A DNA stretch of 64,000 nt, taken from the NCBI GenBank assembly GCA_012934845.2, contig WNNJ02000834.1:1-64000 (forward strand), read 5' to 3'. Shown here piece by piece: positions 1 through 12,794 of this stretch. The notes below the pieces were generated by a model. The model ran no database searches. It saw nothing but the letters and a program-made list of their open reading frames with translations, and was not told the origin of the DNA. Each line of letters begins with the position of its first letter. Position 1 is the stretch's first letter. The translations under genes were made by a program, and so were the position numbers. Source of the stretch: Pomphorhynchus laevis (taxonomy: Eukaryota > Acanthocephala > Palaeacanthocephala > Echinorhynchida > Pomphorhynchidae).

Positions 1-1662
1 TAGTTGTTGGAGTAATTAGGAACGTGGAGTAAGAGGGTATGACAGGAACGAAGCGATAGCGAGGTGGGGCGAGTATCTTCTAAGAACGGAAGGTTGATAA
101 ACGATGGGGAGCCGACAGCGATGAGACGAAAAGTAACGAGAAGAAGGCGGAGTTTGATGCGGATGTGGATGGTGGGCCAGGAGAGTTGGGCAAAATATGT
201 GGATGTGTGGTCGAAGCGACGGAGACGAAAGAGCACTCGAACGGCGATGTTGATTATTCGTTGTAGGGGTAGGATGATGGATTTTGGAGAATTGGCGAAA
301 AGGCTAAGGCAGTAATCGATTTTAGGGAAAAGAAGCGATGAAAGAAGAGACATACAAGAACGGAATTCGATAAGGGGGCGGATACGGCGGATGTCACGGA
401 GAATTAAGTTAGATGAGCGGAACTTGTCACCAACGAAGGGTTTAAGGGAAAGGTGATCATCGAAATGGAAGCATAAGAAAGTGACATTGTGGACTATGGG
501 GATGATGGATGAGGCGAAATATACAGTGGGAAGAGATATGTTTGGTTTACGGGGAGGATCCACATTATTTTGGACTTTTCGGGGTTTAGAACGAGATGGA
601 GATTGAAGAGACGTTTGTAGATAGAAGAAAGACAGTTGGAGGCAGAAATGCCGATATCGTGTAAGCAATGTGCGGGTGCATGAGCATAGATTAGAATGTC
701 ATCGGCGTATTGCATGACGTTAAAGGAGTAAGGTTTGATAAACGGAGAGAGATCGCCAAGCAGAAGAGAGAAAAGCAGGGGACCTAGGACTGAACCTTGT
801 GGGACCCGCAAAAATAGGGATGGGAGGGGAGGATGATGAATTAGAACAGACGCAAAGGAACGGTCGGATAGATATGAGGCGAACCATGCTACGGATGAGG
901 AAGAAAACCGTAGTCATAACGAAAGTGAGAAAGGAGGACGGCGTGGTCGACAATTTCGAATGCGGAGGAGAGGTCGAGGGAGATGAGAACACTATATAGA
1001 GCCTTGTCTCGAGAAATGAGTAAGTCGTTGTACACTTTTATGCATGCGATTTCTGTCGAGTGATTAGAGCGGAAAGCGGATTGGAAAGGAGGTACAGATT
1101 GGATGAGGAGAGATAAGCGTTGATTTGTATTAAGATGAGGCATTCTAAGAGCTTAGAAAGAGTAGGGAGTAGTGAAATGGGGCGATAGCTAGAAGGAAGG
1201 GAGGGTCGAGCGATTGTTTCTTAAGGATGGGACGAACGATTGCGGATTTCCAGTGTGAAGGGAAGATACGACTGCGGATGGACGAGTTAAACAAGGTTGT
1301 GAGAAATAGGATATCGATGAGCATATAGATTTTAATATGTGCGTAGGCAGGGGATCGACAGGTGAGGTTTTGTTGGGCAAGGGCATTAGGACAGATGATA
1401 CTTCTGTAGATGAGACAGGGAGAATATGAAAGAGTCCCGGAAGGATGAGAGTAGACTGGGCAAAGTGGGATAGGATGGAGACCGGGGTGTGAGAGAGCAA
1501 CGTGGATACTTTAGTCTGGAGAAATGATGAATAATCATTGGCATTGATGTTGTACGGCGAAGAGGAGCGAGCAAGGATTGAGTTAAAAGTATGCCATAGA
1601 GTCTTAGAGTTAAATGAAGTGATGATTTTATGCTGCCAGAAGGAGTTGCATTTGGTACGTAG
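1..1662 (-). mobile_element. LINE family B copy B1 (CR1/L2-like), 5'-truncated
   Basis: This is a non-LTR retrotransposon fragment that runs off the window at its 3' side. The minus strand reads reverse transcriptase pieces: ISLDLSSAFEIVDHAV (near 889-1143), then VPQGSVLGPLLFSLL and MQYADDILIYAHAP (494-811). The order and wording of these boxes are those of CR1/L2-type LINEs. The sequence is nearly identical to 8787-10457 of copy B2 up to position 1661, where homology stops abruptly, so the copy is 5'-truncated as usual for LINEs. Small indels break the reading frame, so it is inactive. The near identity to B2 suggests recent activity of the family. Confidence 0.85.
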
Positions 1663-2204
1663 ATGGACCGCCTTTATAAAGACTTCAAAGCCAAGCTTCT
1701 AAAGTTAAGCAATGAATAGGTAAAAATACTTAGTATTATTGACCAATTCAGCCAATACCCATTCGATTTTGCGGTTTGATATATCTCAAATCAGGCTGTT
1801 AAAGATACCTAAATCAAATTTTTATCTATCCGGTATGTACATTCAGATTGTGGTTCTGATATTTTGTCTCGAGAATTAAAAAACTACTCCTAGGGATGAG
1901 GTTATCCAGCTAACACGCTGTTTTATTGAGGCCTCGAGGCAAGTTCCAATGTGAAAGTATGAATTTAACTTTATGAAAGAAGATATTATTGTTCTCGAAA
2001 CACGAGGGTTTCGAGAACCCTAATGTTTAAGACAATGAGAGAAAATATTAACATCCGTACTATCAGTAAGTAATCCGTGGCTTTCTCTGTGCCGCTACAA
2101 GCGTTACTCTTCATCAATGATTTTTTACATTTACGAAAAGACTACCTGACGTTCTGAGCTTACCCTATTGGCTAGTCAAGGTGCTTGTAAAACGCTTAAT
2201 AAGG
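1663..2204. other. intergenic, no gene seen; short hairpin
   Basis: No coding region can be supported here. The only structure is a perfect 11-bp inverted repeat, gttctcgaaac at 1991-2001 against gtttcgagaac at 2008-2018, with a 6-nt loop. Confidence 0.5.
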
Positions 2205-2592
2205 AATTTCTTCATAAAGAATTTAGCTAGTCGTTGGAAAATTGCACGAAACATTCGTGTGAATTTATTGTCTCCTTACCGGTCTAACACTTTTCGAAAT
2301 AGATTTCCAGAACAGGTCATTTAATCTGTGAAATATAAGGATATTATACTGCTATGTCCTTCAATCCTAAACAATCGTGTCACAACTAGTTCGTGGCGAT
2401 ATGCGTACAATAGTTTACAGGCACATACTTGGGATTGAAGCATATAGCAGTATAACATCCTTACACTTCACATATTCAATTACCTGGTTTGGAAATCTAT
2501 TTCGAAAAGTGTTAGACCGGTAAGGAGTCAATAAATTTACAGTAATGTTTCGTGCAATTTATTAAATATTAGCTGAATTTCTTATAGACCAT
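2205..2592. repeat. long imperfect inverted repeat (foldback), unknown family
   Basis: The left arm (about 2205-2375) and the right arm (about 2425-2592) are reverse complements over about 165 bp with scattered mismatches, and are separated by about 50 bp. Shared words include ttaccggtctaacactttt and gcacgaaacatt. A third, shorter piece of the same arm recurs at about 2714-2750 (agtataacatcattacattt). No coding sequence lies inside. It could be a foldback or MITE-like DNA element, or an inverted pair of retroelement ends. Confidence 0.7.
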
Positions 2593-2615
2593 TCAAGTAT
2601 TACATCATGTTGAAA

Positions 2616-2662
2616 AGTTAGTACTCAGTACCTGCGCACTGATGATCCACTGAGTACTAACT
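2616..2662. repeat. 14-bp perfect inverted repeat
   Basis: agttagtactcagt at 2616-2629 is exactly complementary to actgagtactaact at 2649-2662, with a 19-nt loop. Its function is unknown. Confidence 0.7.
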
Positions 2663-2814
2663 TCGGCGCATTATGATGTCGGTGGTTACATACGCATGCG
2701 CATGTTTAGGATCACAGCATAGATCAGTATAACATCATTACATTTTACAACAAAGTCCTACTTAAATTACTTAAAAATAACCTTAGAAGAATGACCCTAT
2801 GATAGACTTGTAGA

Positions 2815-4155
2815 AATCTTGTTCTACCTCTTCTCCGCTCTGTCTTACTCAAACCGTCTATATCATCTCCCATAATATCATCTTCATACCCTCACAATCT
2901 CTTCTTTCTTTTCGAATCTGAATTCACATCCACTCTCGATCTTCTATTGTCTTTCAAGCCTCACCCTCATCGTCACTTGCACCGCTCCCATGATTTGACA
3001 TCCTATGCCTACTCTAAAAGGGTCGACTCCGTCATTCTTTCCGAGTATATCACCGCTCTCTCAGACGTGATATCCGCTTAATCTCTCCGTATCTTCGTGA
3101 TTCCTATCTGGCTTATCGCCGATATCATCTCAAGCTACTACGTACCAAATGCAACTCTATATGGAGGCTTAAAATCATCAGTTCGTACAACTCTACTCTT
3201 ACTTCTTTATTTATCAACCCTTACTCATTTAACGTCATGCAATAAGCCGATGGCATCCTCATTTATGCACACGCAACCGTTCACCATCACATACACGATA
3301 CCGCAATTTCTGCTTCCAACTGTATTTCTTCTATCTACAAACGTCTCTCACATCTTCGTCTCGTCCTAAACCCAGACAAGTCCAAAAGATCGTGGATCCT
3401 TCCACGTCAACCTAACATATAACATCCCTCCTTATTTTTTTTCACATCAGTCATCCCCATATACCACAATATCACTTTCTTAGGATTCCATTTCGATGGT
3501 CACCTTTCCCTTCAACCCTTCGTCCGCGACAAGGTCCGCTCGTCTAACTTAATTTTTTGTGTCTTATCCGCCCTATTATAGGTCTGCCGTATCCGCCTCC
3601 TTATCGACTTCCGTTAATGTATGTCTCTTCTTTAATCGCTTGTTTTCCCTAAAATCGATTACTGCCTCAGCCTTTTCACCAATTCTCCAAAATCCATAAT
3701 CCTACTCCTACAACGCATCATCAACTCCGCCGTTCGTGTGCTCCTATGTCTCCGTCGCTTTGACCACACATCCACATATCCTGCCCAACTCTCCTGGCCC
3801 ACCATTCAATTCCGCATACAACTCCGCCTTCTACTTGTAACTTTTCGAATCATCGCTATCGGCTCCCTATCGTTCATTAACCTCCATTTCTTAGACAACA
3901 CTCGTTCCACCTCTCTATCACTGCGTTCTCGTAATTCCCACTTACTCGACGTTCCCAATTACTCTGACAACTCCGGTCTCCGATCCTTCCTCGTCGCCGC
4001 CCCACTAGCATGGAATTAGCTCCCATATGACGTCCGCCGAGCTCCCAACTTTATTATATTCAAATGCCGCCTCCTGACCGACCTCCTCGACGCATGATTT
4101 AGATTTGTTGTTGTGGTCATATAAGCGTGCGCCGGCACGTATTTGCCACGTAAAC
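2815..4155 (+). mobile_element. LINE family B copy B3, internally deleted
   Basis: On the plus strand the order is the end of the endonuclease/linker region of family B, then an abrupt jump near 3218-3225 to the part that follows the RT active site (cgtcatgcaataagccgatg), then the RT C-terminal region and the family B 3' end (gtggtcat ... cacgtatttgccacgta). About 1 kb of RT core is therefore missing. The frame carries many stops and shifts. It ends next to a short tail just before 4160. Confidence 0.8.
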
Positions 4156-4212
4156 ATAAATCCTTTTTTAATTCTAAGTCTCTCTGACATACTTTTAACT
4201 TAATCATTTCTC

Positions 4213-5838
4213 GTTCCTCTCAGAACTATTCTCGATCCTAACCCACTCTTTCCCGCCTCGCCTCATCCCCTCGGAACTATTTCATCTTTTTTCTGTCTCA
4301 CCTGCCGAAGTATCCTCCCTTCTTATGTCCTTGCCCAACAAAATCTCATCTGCGAACCCCTGTCTACCCCCATACTTAAATCCATATGATCATCAATACC
4401 CCCTTTCCTCGCTACCTTGTTTAACTCGTCCATCCGCAGTCGTATCTTCCCTTTACACTGGAAATCAGCCCTTGTCCGTCCCCTCCTTGAGAAACAATCG
4501 CTTGATCCCTCACTTTCTTCAAGATATCGCCCAATTTCACTCCTCCCTACTTTTTCTAAGCTCTTAGAACGCCTTATCTTAATACAAAGCAACCTTTATC
4601 TCTCTTCATTTAATCTGTACGCTCCTTTCTAATCAGTTTTCCGCTCTAATCACTCCACAGAAATCAGCTGCATGAAAGTTTACAACGACCTACTCATTTC
4701 TCATGACAAGGCTCTATATAGTGTTTTCAGCTCCCTCAACATCTCCCCCGCCTTCGAAATCGTAGACCACTCCATCCTCCTTTCTCGTCTTTGTTATGAC
4801 TACGACTTTTCTGCCTCCTCCAAAGCATGGTTTGCCTCATATCTATCCGACCAATTTTTTAGCCTCTGTTCAAATTCATTGACCTCCCCTCCCATCCATT
4901 TTTTCTGCGGGTTGCAACAAGCTTCAGTACTAAGCTCCCTACTTTGCTCTCTTCTGCTAGGCGATTTCTCTCCGTTTATCAAACCATACTCCTTTAATGT
5001 CATGCAATACGCGGATGACATACTTATCTATGCTCATACACCCGCCCATCGCATACACGATATCGTCATTTCTGCCTCCAACGGTCTTTTTCTATCTACA
5101 AAGGTCTCTTCCATTTTCATCTCGTTCTAAAGCCCGACAAGTCTAAAATAATGTGCATCCACTTCCGTCAACCTAACATATCTCCTCCACCTGTATATTT
5201 TGCCTCATCAATCATCTGCATAGTCCATAATTTCACTTTCTTATATTTCCATTCCGATGATCACCTTTTCCTTAAACCCTTCGTCCGTGACAGAATTCGT
5301 TCGTTTAACTTAATTCTCCGTGGCATTCGCCATATCCACTCCATTATCGACTTCCGTTCTTGTATGTATCTTTTTCATCGCTTATCTTCCCTAAAATAGA
5401 TTACTGCATCAGCCTTTTCGTCAATTCTCCAAAATCCATCATCATACTCCTACAACACATCATCAACTCCGCCGTTCGAGGGCTTTTACGTCTCTGTCGC
5501 TTCGACTACACATCCATACATCTCGTCCAACTCTCCTTGCATACCATCCACATATTAATCCTACTCCCCCTTCTTCTCATAACTTTTCGTCTCATCGCTA
5601 TCGGATCTCCATCATTCATCAACCTCCCTTTCTTAGACTACACTCGCTCCACTTCTCTATCGCTGCGTTCCCGTCATTCCCTCTTACTCAAAGTTCCCAA
5701 TTACTCCAACAACTACGGTCTCCGATCGTCCCTCCTCGCTGTTCTACTCGCCTGGAATCAACTCCCACTCGACGTCCACTAGATTTTTTCGTGGTAATGT
5801 AAGCGTTCGGCGGACTTATTGCAACGTAAAAATAAATA
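4213..5838 (+). mobile_element. LINE family B copy B3b, 5'-truncated, RT relic
   Basis: This is a second plus-strand copy directly downstream of B3. It starts in the linker before the RT (words equivalent to ILSHFAQSTLILPGLF) and continues through the RT: SLNISPAFEIVDHSILLSRL at about 4735-4794 and MQYADDILIYAHTPAH at 5002-5049. The C-terminal region and the 3' end (attgcaacgtaaaaataaat, near 5838) follow. The longest open piece is 4672-5130. Frame breaks make it inactive. Its sequence differs clearly from B1/B2, so it is an older insertion. Confidence 0.8.
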
Positions 5839-6173
5839 TGTTATGAGATGGACTCATAGAAATCGTAAGCAATAACTATTGTTATACAATTGAAATTATA
5901 TAAGTCATAAACATGTTGATCTTTTTTTGCTTGAACATGTCATGTTTTATTACAAAAGAGTAAATGAACCAAAAAATATCGGTTCGACTTAAATAAATCC
6001 TAGTAACAATATTTCACATTTGAAGGTTTCTTTTACATTCTTGAGTTACATAATAATGCATTTAATTATACAGTAACATATTTCTTCAAACTTTTAATTT
6101 AGAGTAGGATTGAGAAAAAAACCAAATAAATTTATATTTTTTTATTTTAACTTCTGCGAGCATCATCAAGTTT
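5839..6173. other. AT-rich intergenic, no gene seen
   Basis: No coding region, repeat array or RNA gene can be supported between the end of family B copy B3b and the 3' end of A7. Confidence 0.5.
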
Positions 6174-8582
6174 TAAATAAATAAAGATTTTTAAAATTAC
6201 AGAGTCATCGTCAAAGAGAAAAACAAACTAAGTTAAAGATAAATCCTCAGCAACTTTATCTTAATCATACATGCTTAAGTCTATGTCTTCTTTGCAACAT
6301 TACCACGGCCTCGGTTTATAGGAATCTGAGCCCCCGGCCGCACCAGTGCGCCGCCCTCCGATTCAACAATTCGGGATCTCTCAGCGCCCCTAAGAGTCCA
6401 GTCGAGGCGGACTATGGTCGATAATCTAGAGATGAGGAACTTGAGAAACAATAGTCTTTGCTCTGGGAAACGTCCTCTAGAGAAGAATACTAATCCCGAG
6501 ATAGCCCAAGAACCCAAAGGCGTACTTGGGTTTTCACATTCAAAGATAGATGCTGGGCCCGCTTCAGATCCCACCTAGCTCTCTTCAGGATACGTTTGAG
6601 TACATCCAGGTCAGCTTTCGCCGACCAGTTTACTGTATAGGTGAACCACAAATGTTTTACTCGACTCGTGAAGATGGGGAGTGGTTGAGTGGTCAAAATG
6701 GAGGAGAGTGCAGAGAGTGCTAGTCTCTTAAGTTTCTTTTTTGTTGCAGGGGCGCCATGAAAGACTACCACTTGCAATTTTCCAGAGTTTAGAATAAGAT
6801 TGGATGGGGATAACTGATCTTTTAAGCTTAAAACGAATCGGCTGATGTCCGAGACTACATATTTGTACCTGCGTCCAGAAAACAGGGCTGTGGTATCATC
6901 AGCATATACCACAAGATGTTAATCTCGTTTGAAAGCCTTAAAGAGAACAATGGATCTAGCAATATATAAGATAGGAGAAAATGGGGAACCTTGAGGCACA
7001 CTTGTAATAGGGTAGAACTAACGTGCATCAGGGTCGTCTTCATAGTAGAGCCGCTTGGTGTACATCAATATCTCAAACCTGTTAACAATCTCGAAGGCCG
7101 CCCGAGGGACCTGAGAGAGGGGATAACGAAGTGAATGGATATCCGGTCAAATTCAACAGAAATGTCAAGAAAAACAGCCATAGAAGGCTGATGACTGTTA
7201 TCCCGAGAAAACTGATGCACTTCACAAATTGCTGAATGGACTGAGAGCCCTTTGACAAACCCATGGAAACTCGGTGGGATTAAGTTACACCTACTTAAAT
7301 GGTCGCGGATTCTACGCGCAAGCGCTTTTTCGTAGATGGATATAAGGAAATTTTAAATCTAAATAGGCCGCAGGTCTTTGGGACATGAAACCGATTTTTT
7401 CGTTAGTAAAAATATGCATCGGCTACAATTGATGCCCGTTACATCGGATGGTGGGGCTAAAAGCATTGTGACGGCTACTTATCTTCTTTTATCGGCTGTC
7501 AGAAGCTGACAAACTCGAGGAAATAGTGGCGCGTTGGATTTTAAGGTGCTTGGAAGTGGGCCCCAGGAATTAAGGATATCCGTAGCAGATAAATCCCTGT
7601 TTCCGAAGTCACCCCAAAGCAGGATTGGCTGGAGAGAAAGCGTGGATCCATAATTATGTACGGCTAGTGACTCCTCCAAAGCTCTAGCAGGGCCTACGCA
7701 ACCAATCCGATGGCCTCTCCCGCCAGCAGACAAACTTCTCCTTATTGAATATCTTCCAGAATGAAGCCTGAGTGGGACTAAGACGAGGAATACTCGTCCT
7801 ATCTCTATTCAGCTAAAGCCTATATATAGAACTCCAGTATTTAATAGAGAGAACCTGTCTGAAGGAAGCAGAGAGATTGGGAAGGTGTAGCATTTTTGCT
7901 AGGATTTTGAGTTTTGTTCGAGTGGGATTGTAAATGCGACCTCTATAGGTAGTCGAAAGAATCCCGGCAACTTGCGAAGAGAGGTTGGAATTAAATTCGC
8001 TCAAACTCTCATTCCCCATACTGTGGAAGAGTTGGATAGCTACTTGAAAGAAAGCCACTCTGATAGGATCAAAGTGAAACCTCCTTCTAAGCAACGTATC
8101 TTCCTCGAGCCGCCAGCGTATTAGGTCGTGAGAGGTGGTCAGCTGTTGGCGCGACTGCTCAGTGTAGATGCGTTTTAATAACTACATTCTATGTAGCAGT
8201 AATATGTCGAGGAGTGAATTTGTTGTAGAGCAACGAAAAGTGGGCGTTGGTTGTTTGTGTATAAGATAGTCGTTACTGGCTATGCAGAATGCTGAGTTAA
8301 TCCAACGACCAGTTATGTCGTTGAAGTCACCGAGTAACACGTCATAGCCGATACCTAAAATTCGGTCAAGGAGGTCATGGTTCTTGGGATTTTCACCTGC
8401 CGTACGTAGACATTGGCTATGCTAATGCATTTACTGTTCTTAGCAAGTGATATAACTAAACAAGAAAGGGCTGGGCACGAGTAGTTTAGTAAGAGAGATG
8501 ACCTTAATGACCTTAAGTAGCATTTTACTAAGGCTAGAAGACCTTGAGGAGAAGAGTAGTGTGGAAGGATTATGTACAGAGT
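6174..8582 (-). mobile_element. LINE family A copy A7, ORF2 relic, 5'-truncated
   Basis: Minus-strand relic of the family A endonuclease/RT ORF. The RT active site and thumb are readable at 6490-6912 (VYADDTTALFSG, then VNWSAKADLDVLKRILK). Upstream lie the fingers/palm region (7082-7500) and the endonuclease (ANVYVR near 8400-8430). The 3' end lies near 6174 in a run of aaataaataaag. Homology ends at 8582 inside the endonuclease, exactly where the 3' end of family B copy B2 starts. The missing 5' half is not found beyond B2, so A7 was already truncated there or lost its remainder. Multiple stops and shifts make it a pseudogene. Confidence 0.85.
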
Positions 8583-8659
8583 AAAAAAAGGATTTATTTT
8601 AACGTGGCAAATGCGTGCCAGCGCACGCTTACATGACCACAACAAAACAAAACTGTGAA

Positions 8660-11509
8660 TCAGGTGTCGAGAAAGTGTGAACGGAGGAGGTGTTTGAATG
8701 TGATAAAGGAGGGAGCGCGTCGGACGCCGTAAGGGAGTTGATTCCAGGCGAGTGAGGCGGCGACGAGGAAGAATCGGAGACCGTAGTTGTTGGAGTAATT
8801 AGGAACGTGGAGTAAGAGGGTATGACAGGAACGAAGCGATAGCGAGGTGGGGCGAGTATCTTCTAAGAACGGAAGGTTGATAAACGATGGGGAGCCGACA
8901 GCGATGAGACGAAAAGTAACGAGAAGGCGGAGTTTGATGCGGATGTGGATGGTGGGCCAGGAGAGTTGGGCAAAATATGTGGATGTGTGGTCGAAGCGAC
9001 GGAGACGAAAGAGCACTCGAACGGCGGTGTTGATTATTTGTTGTAGGGGTAGGATGATGGATTTTGGAGAATTGGCGAAAAGGCTAAGGCAGTAATCGAT
9101 TTTTGGGAAAAGAAGCGATGAGAGAAGAGACATACAAGAACGGAATTCGATAAGGGGGCGGATACGGCGGATGTCACGGAGAATTAAGTTAGATGAGCGG
9201 AACTTGTCACCAACGAAGGGTTTAAGGGAAAGGTGATCATCGAAATGGAAGCATAAGAAAGTGACATTGTGGACTATGGGGATGATGGATGAGGCGAAAT
9301 ATACAGTGGGAAGAGATATGTTTGGTTTACGGAGGAGGATCCACATTATTTTGGACTTTTCGGGGTTTAGAACGAGATGGAGATTGAAGAGACGTTTGTA
9401 GATAGAAGAAAGACAGTTGGAGGCAGAAATGCCGATATCGTGTATGCAATGTGCGGGTGCATGAGCATAGATTAGAATGTCATCGGCGTATTGCATGACG
9501 TTAAAGGAAAAAGGTTTGATAAACGGAGAGAGATCGTCAAGCAGAAGAGAGAAAAGCAGGGGACCTAGGACTGAACCTTGTGGGACCCCGCAAAAGATTG
9601 GGATGGGAGGGGAGGATGATGAATTAGAACAGACGCGAAAGGAACGGTCGGATAGATATGAGGCGAACCATGCTACGGATGAGGAAGAAAACCGTAGTCA
9701 TAACGAAAGTGAGAAAGGAGGACGGCGTGGTCGACAATTTCGAATGCGGAGGAGAGGTCGAGGGAGATGAGAACACTATATAGAGCCTTGTCTCGAGAAA
9801 TGAGTAAGTCGTTGTACACTTTTATGCATGCGACTTCTGTCGAGTGATTAGAGCGGAAAGCGGATTTGAAAGGAGGGTACAGATTGGATGAGGAGAGATA
9901 AGCGTTGATTTGTATTAAAGATGAGGCATTCTAAGAGCTTAGAAAGAGTAGGGAGTAGTGAAATGGGGCGATAGCTAGAAGGAAGGGAGGGGTCGAGCGA
10001 TTGTTTCTTAAGGAGGGGACGAACGATTGCGGATTTCCAGTGTGAAGGGATAATACGACTGCGGATGGACGAGTTAAACAAGGTTGTGAGAAATAGGAAT
10101 ATCGATGAGCATATAGATTTTAATATGTGCGTAGGCAGGGGATCGACAGGTGAGGTTTTGTTGGGCAAGGGCATTAGGACAGATGATACTTCTGTAGATG
10201 AGACAGGGAGAATATGAAAGAGTCCCGGAAGGATGAGAGTAGACTGGGCAAAGTGGGATAGGATGGAGACCGGGGTGTGAGAGAGCAACGTGGATACTTT
10301 AGTCTGGAGAAATGATGAATAATCATTGGCATTGATGTTGTACGGCGAAGAGGAGCGAGCAAGGATTGAGTTAAAAGTATGCCATAGAGTCTTAGAGTTA
10401 AATGAAGTGATGATTTTATGCTGCCAGAATGAGTTGCATTTGGTACGTAGTAGGTTTAGATGAGACCGGCGAAGAGCAAGATAGGAATCACGGAAAAACG
10501 AAGTGATCGAGCGGAAATCACGTCTGAGAGAGCGGTGATAGACTCGAAAAGCATGGCGGAGTCGACGCTTTGAGAGTAGGCATTGGATGTCAAACCATGG
10601 GGCACGGTGCAAGCGACGGTGTGTGTGAGACTTGAAGGGCAAGAGAATATCGAGAGTGGATGTGAGTTCAGAGTCGAAAAGAAAGGCGAGATCGTGAGGA
10701 GATGAATATGTTATTGTGAGTAATGATAGAGACGATTTGAGTAAGGCAGAGCGGAGAAGGGAGAGGTCAAGATTTCTCCAAGTGCGAGATCAAGGGTGAT
10801 AAGAAAGTGATCGTATAGACCAGGGTCAGAGATGGACAGTGAGGTGTAGGCAGCAAAATGATCGGGGACAGCGATGATGTCGAGTGCCCCACCAAGTATA
10901 TGTGTGGGGGCAGTGAAGATTAGTTTGTAATTGTAGTTGGATAGAATGTTGATGAACAGGATTGGAATCCGTGGAAGAGGGGCGGTCCAGACGGATATTG
11001 AAGTCGCCTAGAACGACTGAAGGGATTGAGGACAAAGAACAATGAGAAAGGAGGTCAGCGAGTTCGGCAAAAAATAGGGATGTAAAAGCTGATGAACCAG
11101 CACGGTATACAATGGCGAGATCTAGATTGATCGGATTAGAATAACGTAAGTGAGCAATTCAAAAGAGCAAGGACTGAAAGGGGGATTTATTTTGCGAAGA
11201 GACGCGGGGTGACGCGCGAATGCGACGATTCCGCCATGATTAGAGGATTTAGAAGGGCATGAGTTGAGGGGGCGGGCGGATTCGACTAGGGAGCAACCGG
11301 CAGAGAGCAGACGGCGAATGGAAAAGTCGTCGGAATCTGAGTGCCAGGATGCGGTGAGGCAGAAGAGATCGATTGATTGCTTGGTGAATAAGTTGAGGAT
11401 AAGATCGGATTTATTGAGAATAGATCTAGTTGTGGAGACCGAGGCGGAAACCGTGTGTTGTGGCGAAAGAGTCTAGTGGAGAAGACACATAGGAGAGATG
11501 GAGCGCCAT
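8660..11509 (-). pseudogene. family B ORF2 relic, endonuclease plus reverse transcriptase
   Basis: The ATG at 11509-11507 (MALHLSYVSSP in B4) overlaps the end of ORF1 by 37 nt in another frame. The endonuclease part includes VVLGDFNIRLDRPSS near 10970-11035. The RT part is open at 10642-9848 (SYRPISLLPTLSKLLE) and 9496-8660 (MQYADDILIYAHAPAH, then the C-terminal domain LFPKIDYCLSLF ... WNQLPYGVRRAPSF). Several frame breaks separate the pieces. The role in an intact element is target-primed reverse transcription. Confidence 0.8.
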
Positions 11510-12498
11510 CGAATTTTTGGACGGGTGTGGACAACTTGAAAATTTTCGTCTATGTTTCGGATGGAGAGTGATGTTTCGCCGTTTTCCTCGCGACGGCGTT
11601 TTTCGATACGGGCTGAAGAGATTTGAGCGATTTCAGAAGGGGCGCGATCGGGGAAAATTCGAGTGGTTGATTATGACATGAGTTTGAATCGTTGAGAGAG
11701 GACAGAAGACGCGTGAGAGCGATGCTTGAAAACAATTTTTAGGAGAGGGTGCTGGGAAGGATTAGATTGAGAAGATTTGTTTAGACGGATGAATGTGACA
11801 GGAGAAATGTCCTTAAAAAAGGATGGTTTATCCGCAGGAACAATAGACGAGAGGATGGATCTGAAGGCGGAAACATCGTGGTCTAGACGTGCTTGTGGAG
11901 ATAAGGAGTTAGAAGGCGTGATATTAGTGACAACGACGCAACGATCGCGAGAAGGAAAGCGCTTCTGTAAAGGAGGACGACTGACGTGAGTAGGTGAGAT
12001 CACGATAGAAGAGCTGGCAGTTGATGATTTGGAGGGATTTGGTTTGACGACGGGAGACATAGAGGATAATGATAATAAAGAGGGTGGCAAGCGATGTGAG
12101 GAAAGGTTATGAGTGGAAGGATAGTGGAGGTTGGTGGAGGTGATTTTGATTGATGGATGCAAGTTATTGAGAAACGAGACGGGAAGGACGGGACGTGGGG
12201 TGTCGGGGAGTGAAGGTGACATGGAATGGGAAGTATATATGGTGGCAGGGTCGGTGGGTGGAGAAAGGACATTAGAAACGACGGGGATAGTTTGAGTTGA
12301 CGTGTTGGATGTTGATATGTGCTTATTGGAAAGGTTGCAGATTAGTTTGTTGGCACAAAAACCACATGCGAAGTCTTTTTTAGCATTATTCTTGTCGCAG
12401 GCGATTGTTGTCCAGACGCTGCAGTCGTGTATCGAGCACTGTACTTGCAGTTGTCCATAGTTGGTGTCGGTCTTAGTTGTTTTCTTACGTCCTCCCAT
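11473..12498 (-). pseudogene. family B ORF1, Cys-rich (PHD-like) nucleic-acid-binding protein
   Basis: About 341 codons with one in-frame stop near 11671. The N-terminus begins MGGRKKTTKTD and carries C21, C26, W29, C34, C45 and C48, a spacing like the PHD-like zinc finger reported in ORF1 of several CR1-type LINEs. A long Ser/Thr/Pro-rich middle follows, then a basic C-terminal part (RIEKRRREENGE) before the stop. The same ORF in copy B4 (49223-48354) is open throughout, which shows where the natural stop lies. By family knowledge ORF1 binds the element RNA in the ribonucleoprotein; the assignment of the finger is inference from cysteine spacing. Confidence 0.75.
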
Positions 12499-12505
12499 AA
12501 ACGAT

Positions 12506-12545
12506 GGTTGCCGTCGATGGTTGCCGTCGATGGTTGTCGTTGTAA
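12506..12545. repeat. 13-bp tandem repeat in family B leader
   Basis: About three copies of a 13-nt unit (sense, caaccatcgacgg) lie immediately upstream of the family B ORF1 start. Short leader repeats of this kind often belong to LINE 5' UTRs, but the function is not shown here. Confidence 0.65.
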
Positions 12546-12560
12546 GATGTTTGTAACTTT

Positions 12561-12794
12561 TCTGGCTTGTATTTACTTTAGATTATATTTACTTTAGATC
12601 TTCTCTTTCACTTGTAAGTAACTTTAATCAACAATCTTTATTGTAAGATGATTGTAATCAAGAAAATTTTTACATAGAGTAGAAAGTTTTATGAGTTATA
12701 ATTACTATTGATAAACGTTGTTTATGATTAAAAATAATTTTTATAATCATTATATTTTTTAACATAACACAATTTATTTACAAAAACATTGTTT
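12561..12794. other. AT-rich spacer, no gene seen
   Basis: AT-rich sequence between the family B leader and the left inverted repeat of the next element. Some of it may still be the family B 5' UTR. Confidence 0.4.

Larger units (their letters stand above)
8583..12560 (-). mobile_element. LINE family B copy B2, longest copy in the window
   Basis: Nearly full-length CR1/L2-like LINE on the minus strand: 5' leader (about 12500-12560), ORF1 (12498-11473), an overlapping endonuclease/RT ORF2 (11509-8660), a short 3' UTR and an end with the sense order gccacgttaaaataaatcc followed by a T run near 8583. It abuts A7. ORF1 has one premature stop and ORF2 several breaks, including a deletion of about 50 bp near 10780 compared with copy B4. 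It shares near identity with B1 over 8787-10457. The 5' boundary is not certain. Confidence 0.85.

Noticed and set aside
799-999. Open frames on the strand opposite the family B RT (also 8847-9095, 9477-9770 and 46523-46774)
   Set aside because: They are antisense shadows of the RT; they recur only because the copies are similar and have Arg-rich, low-complexity composition.
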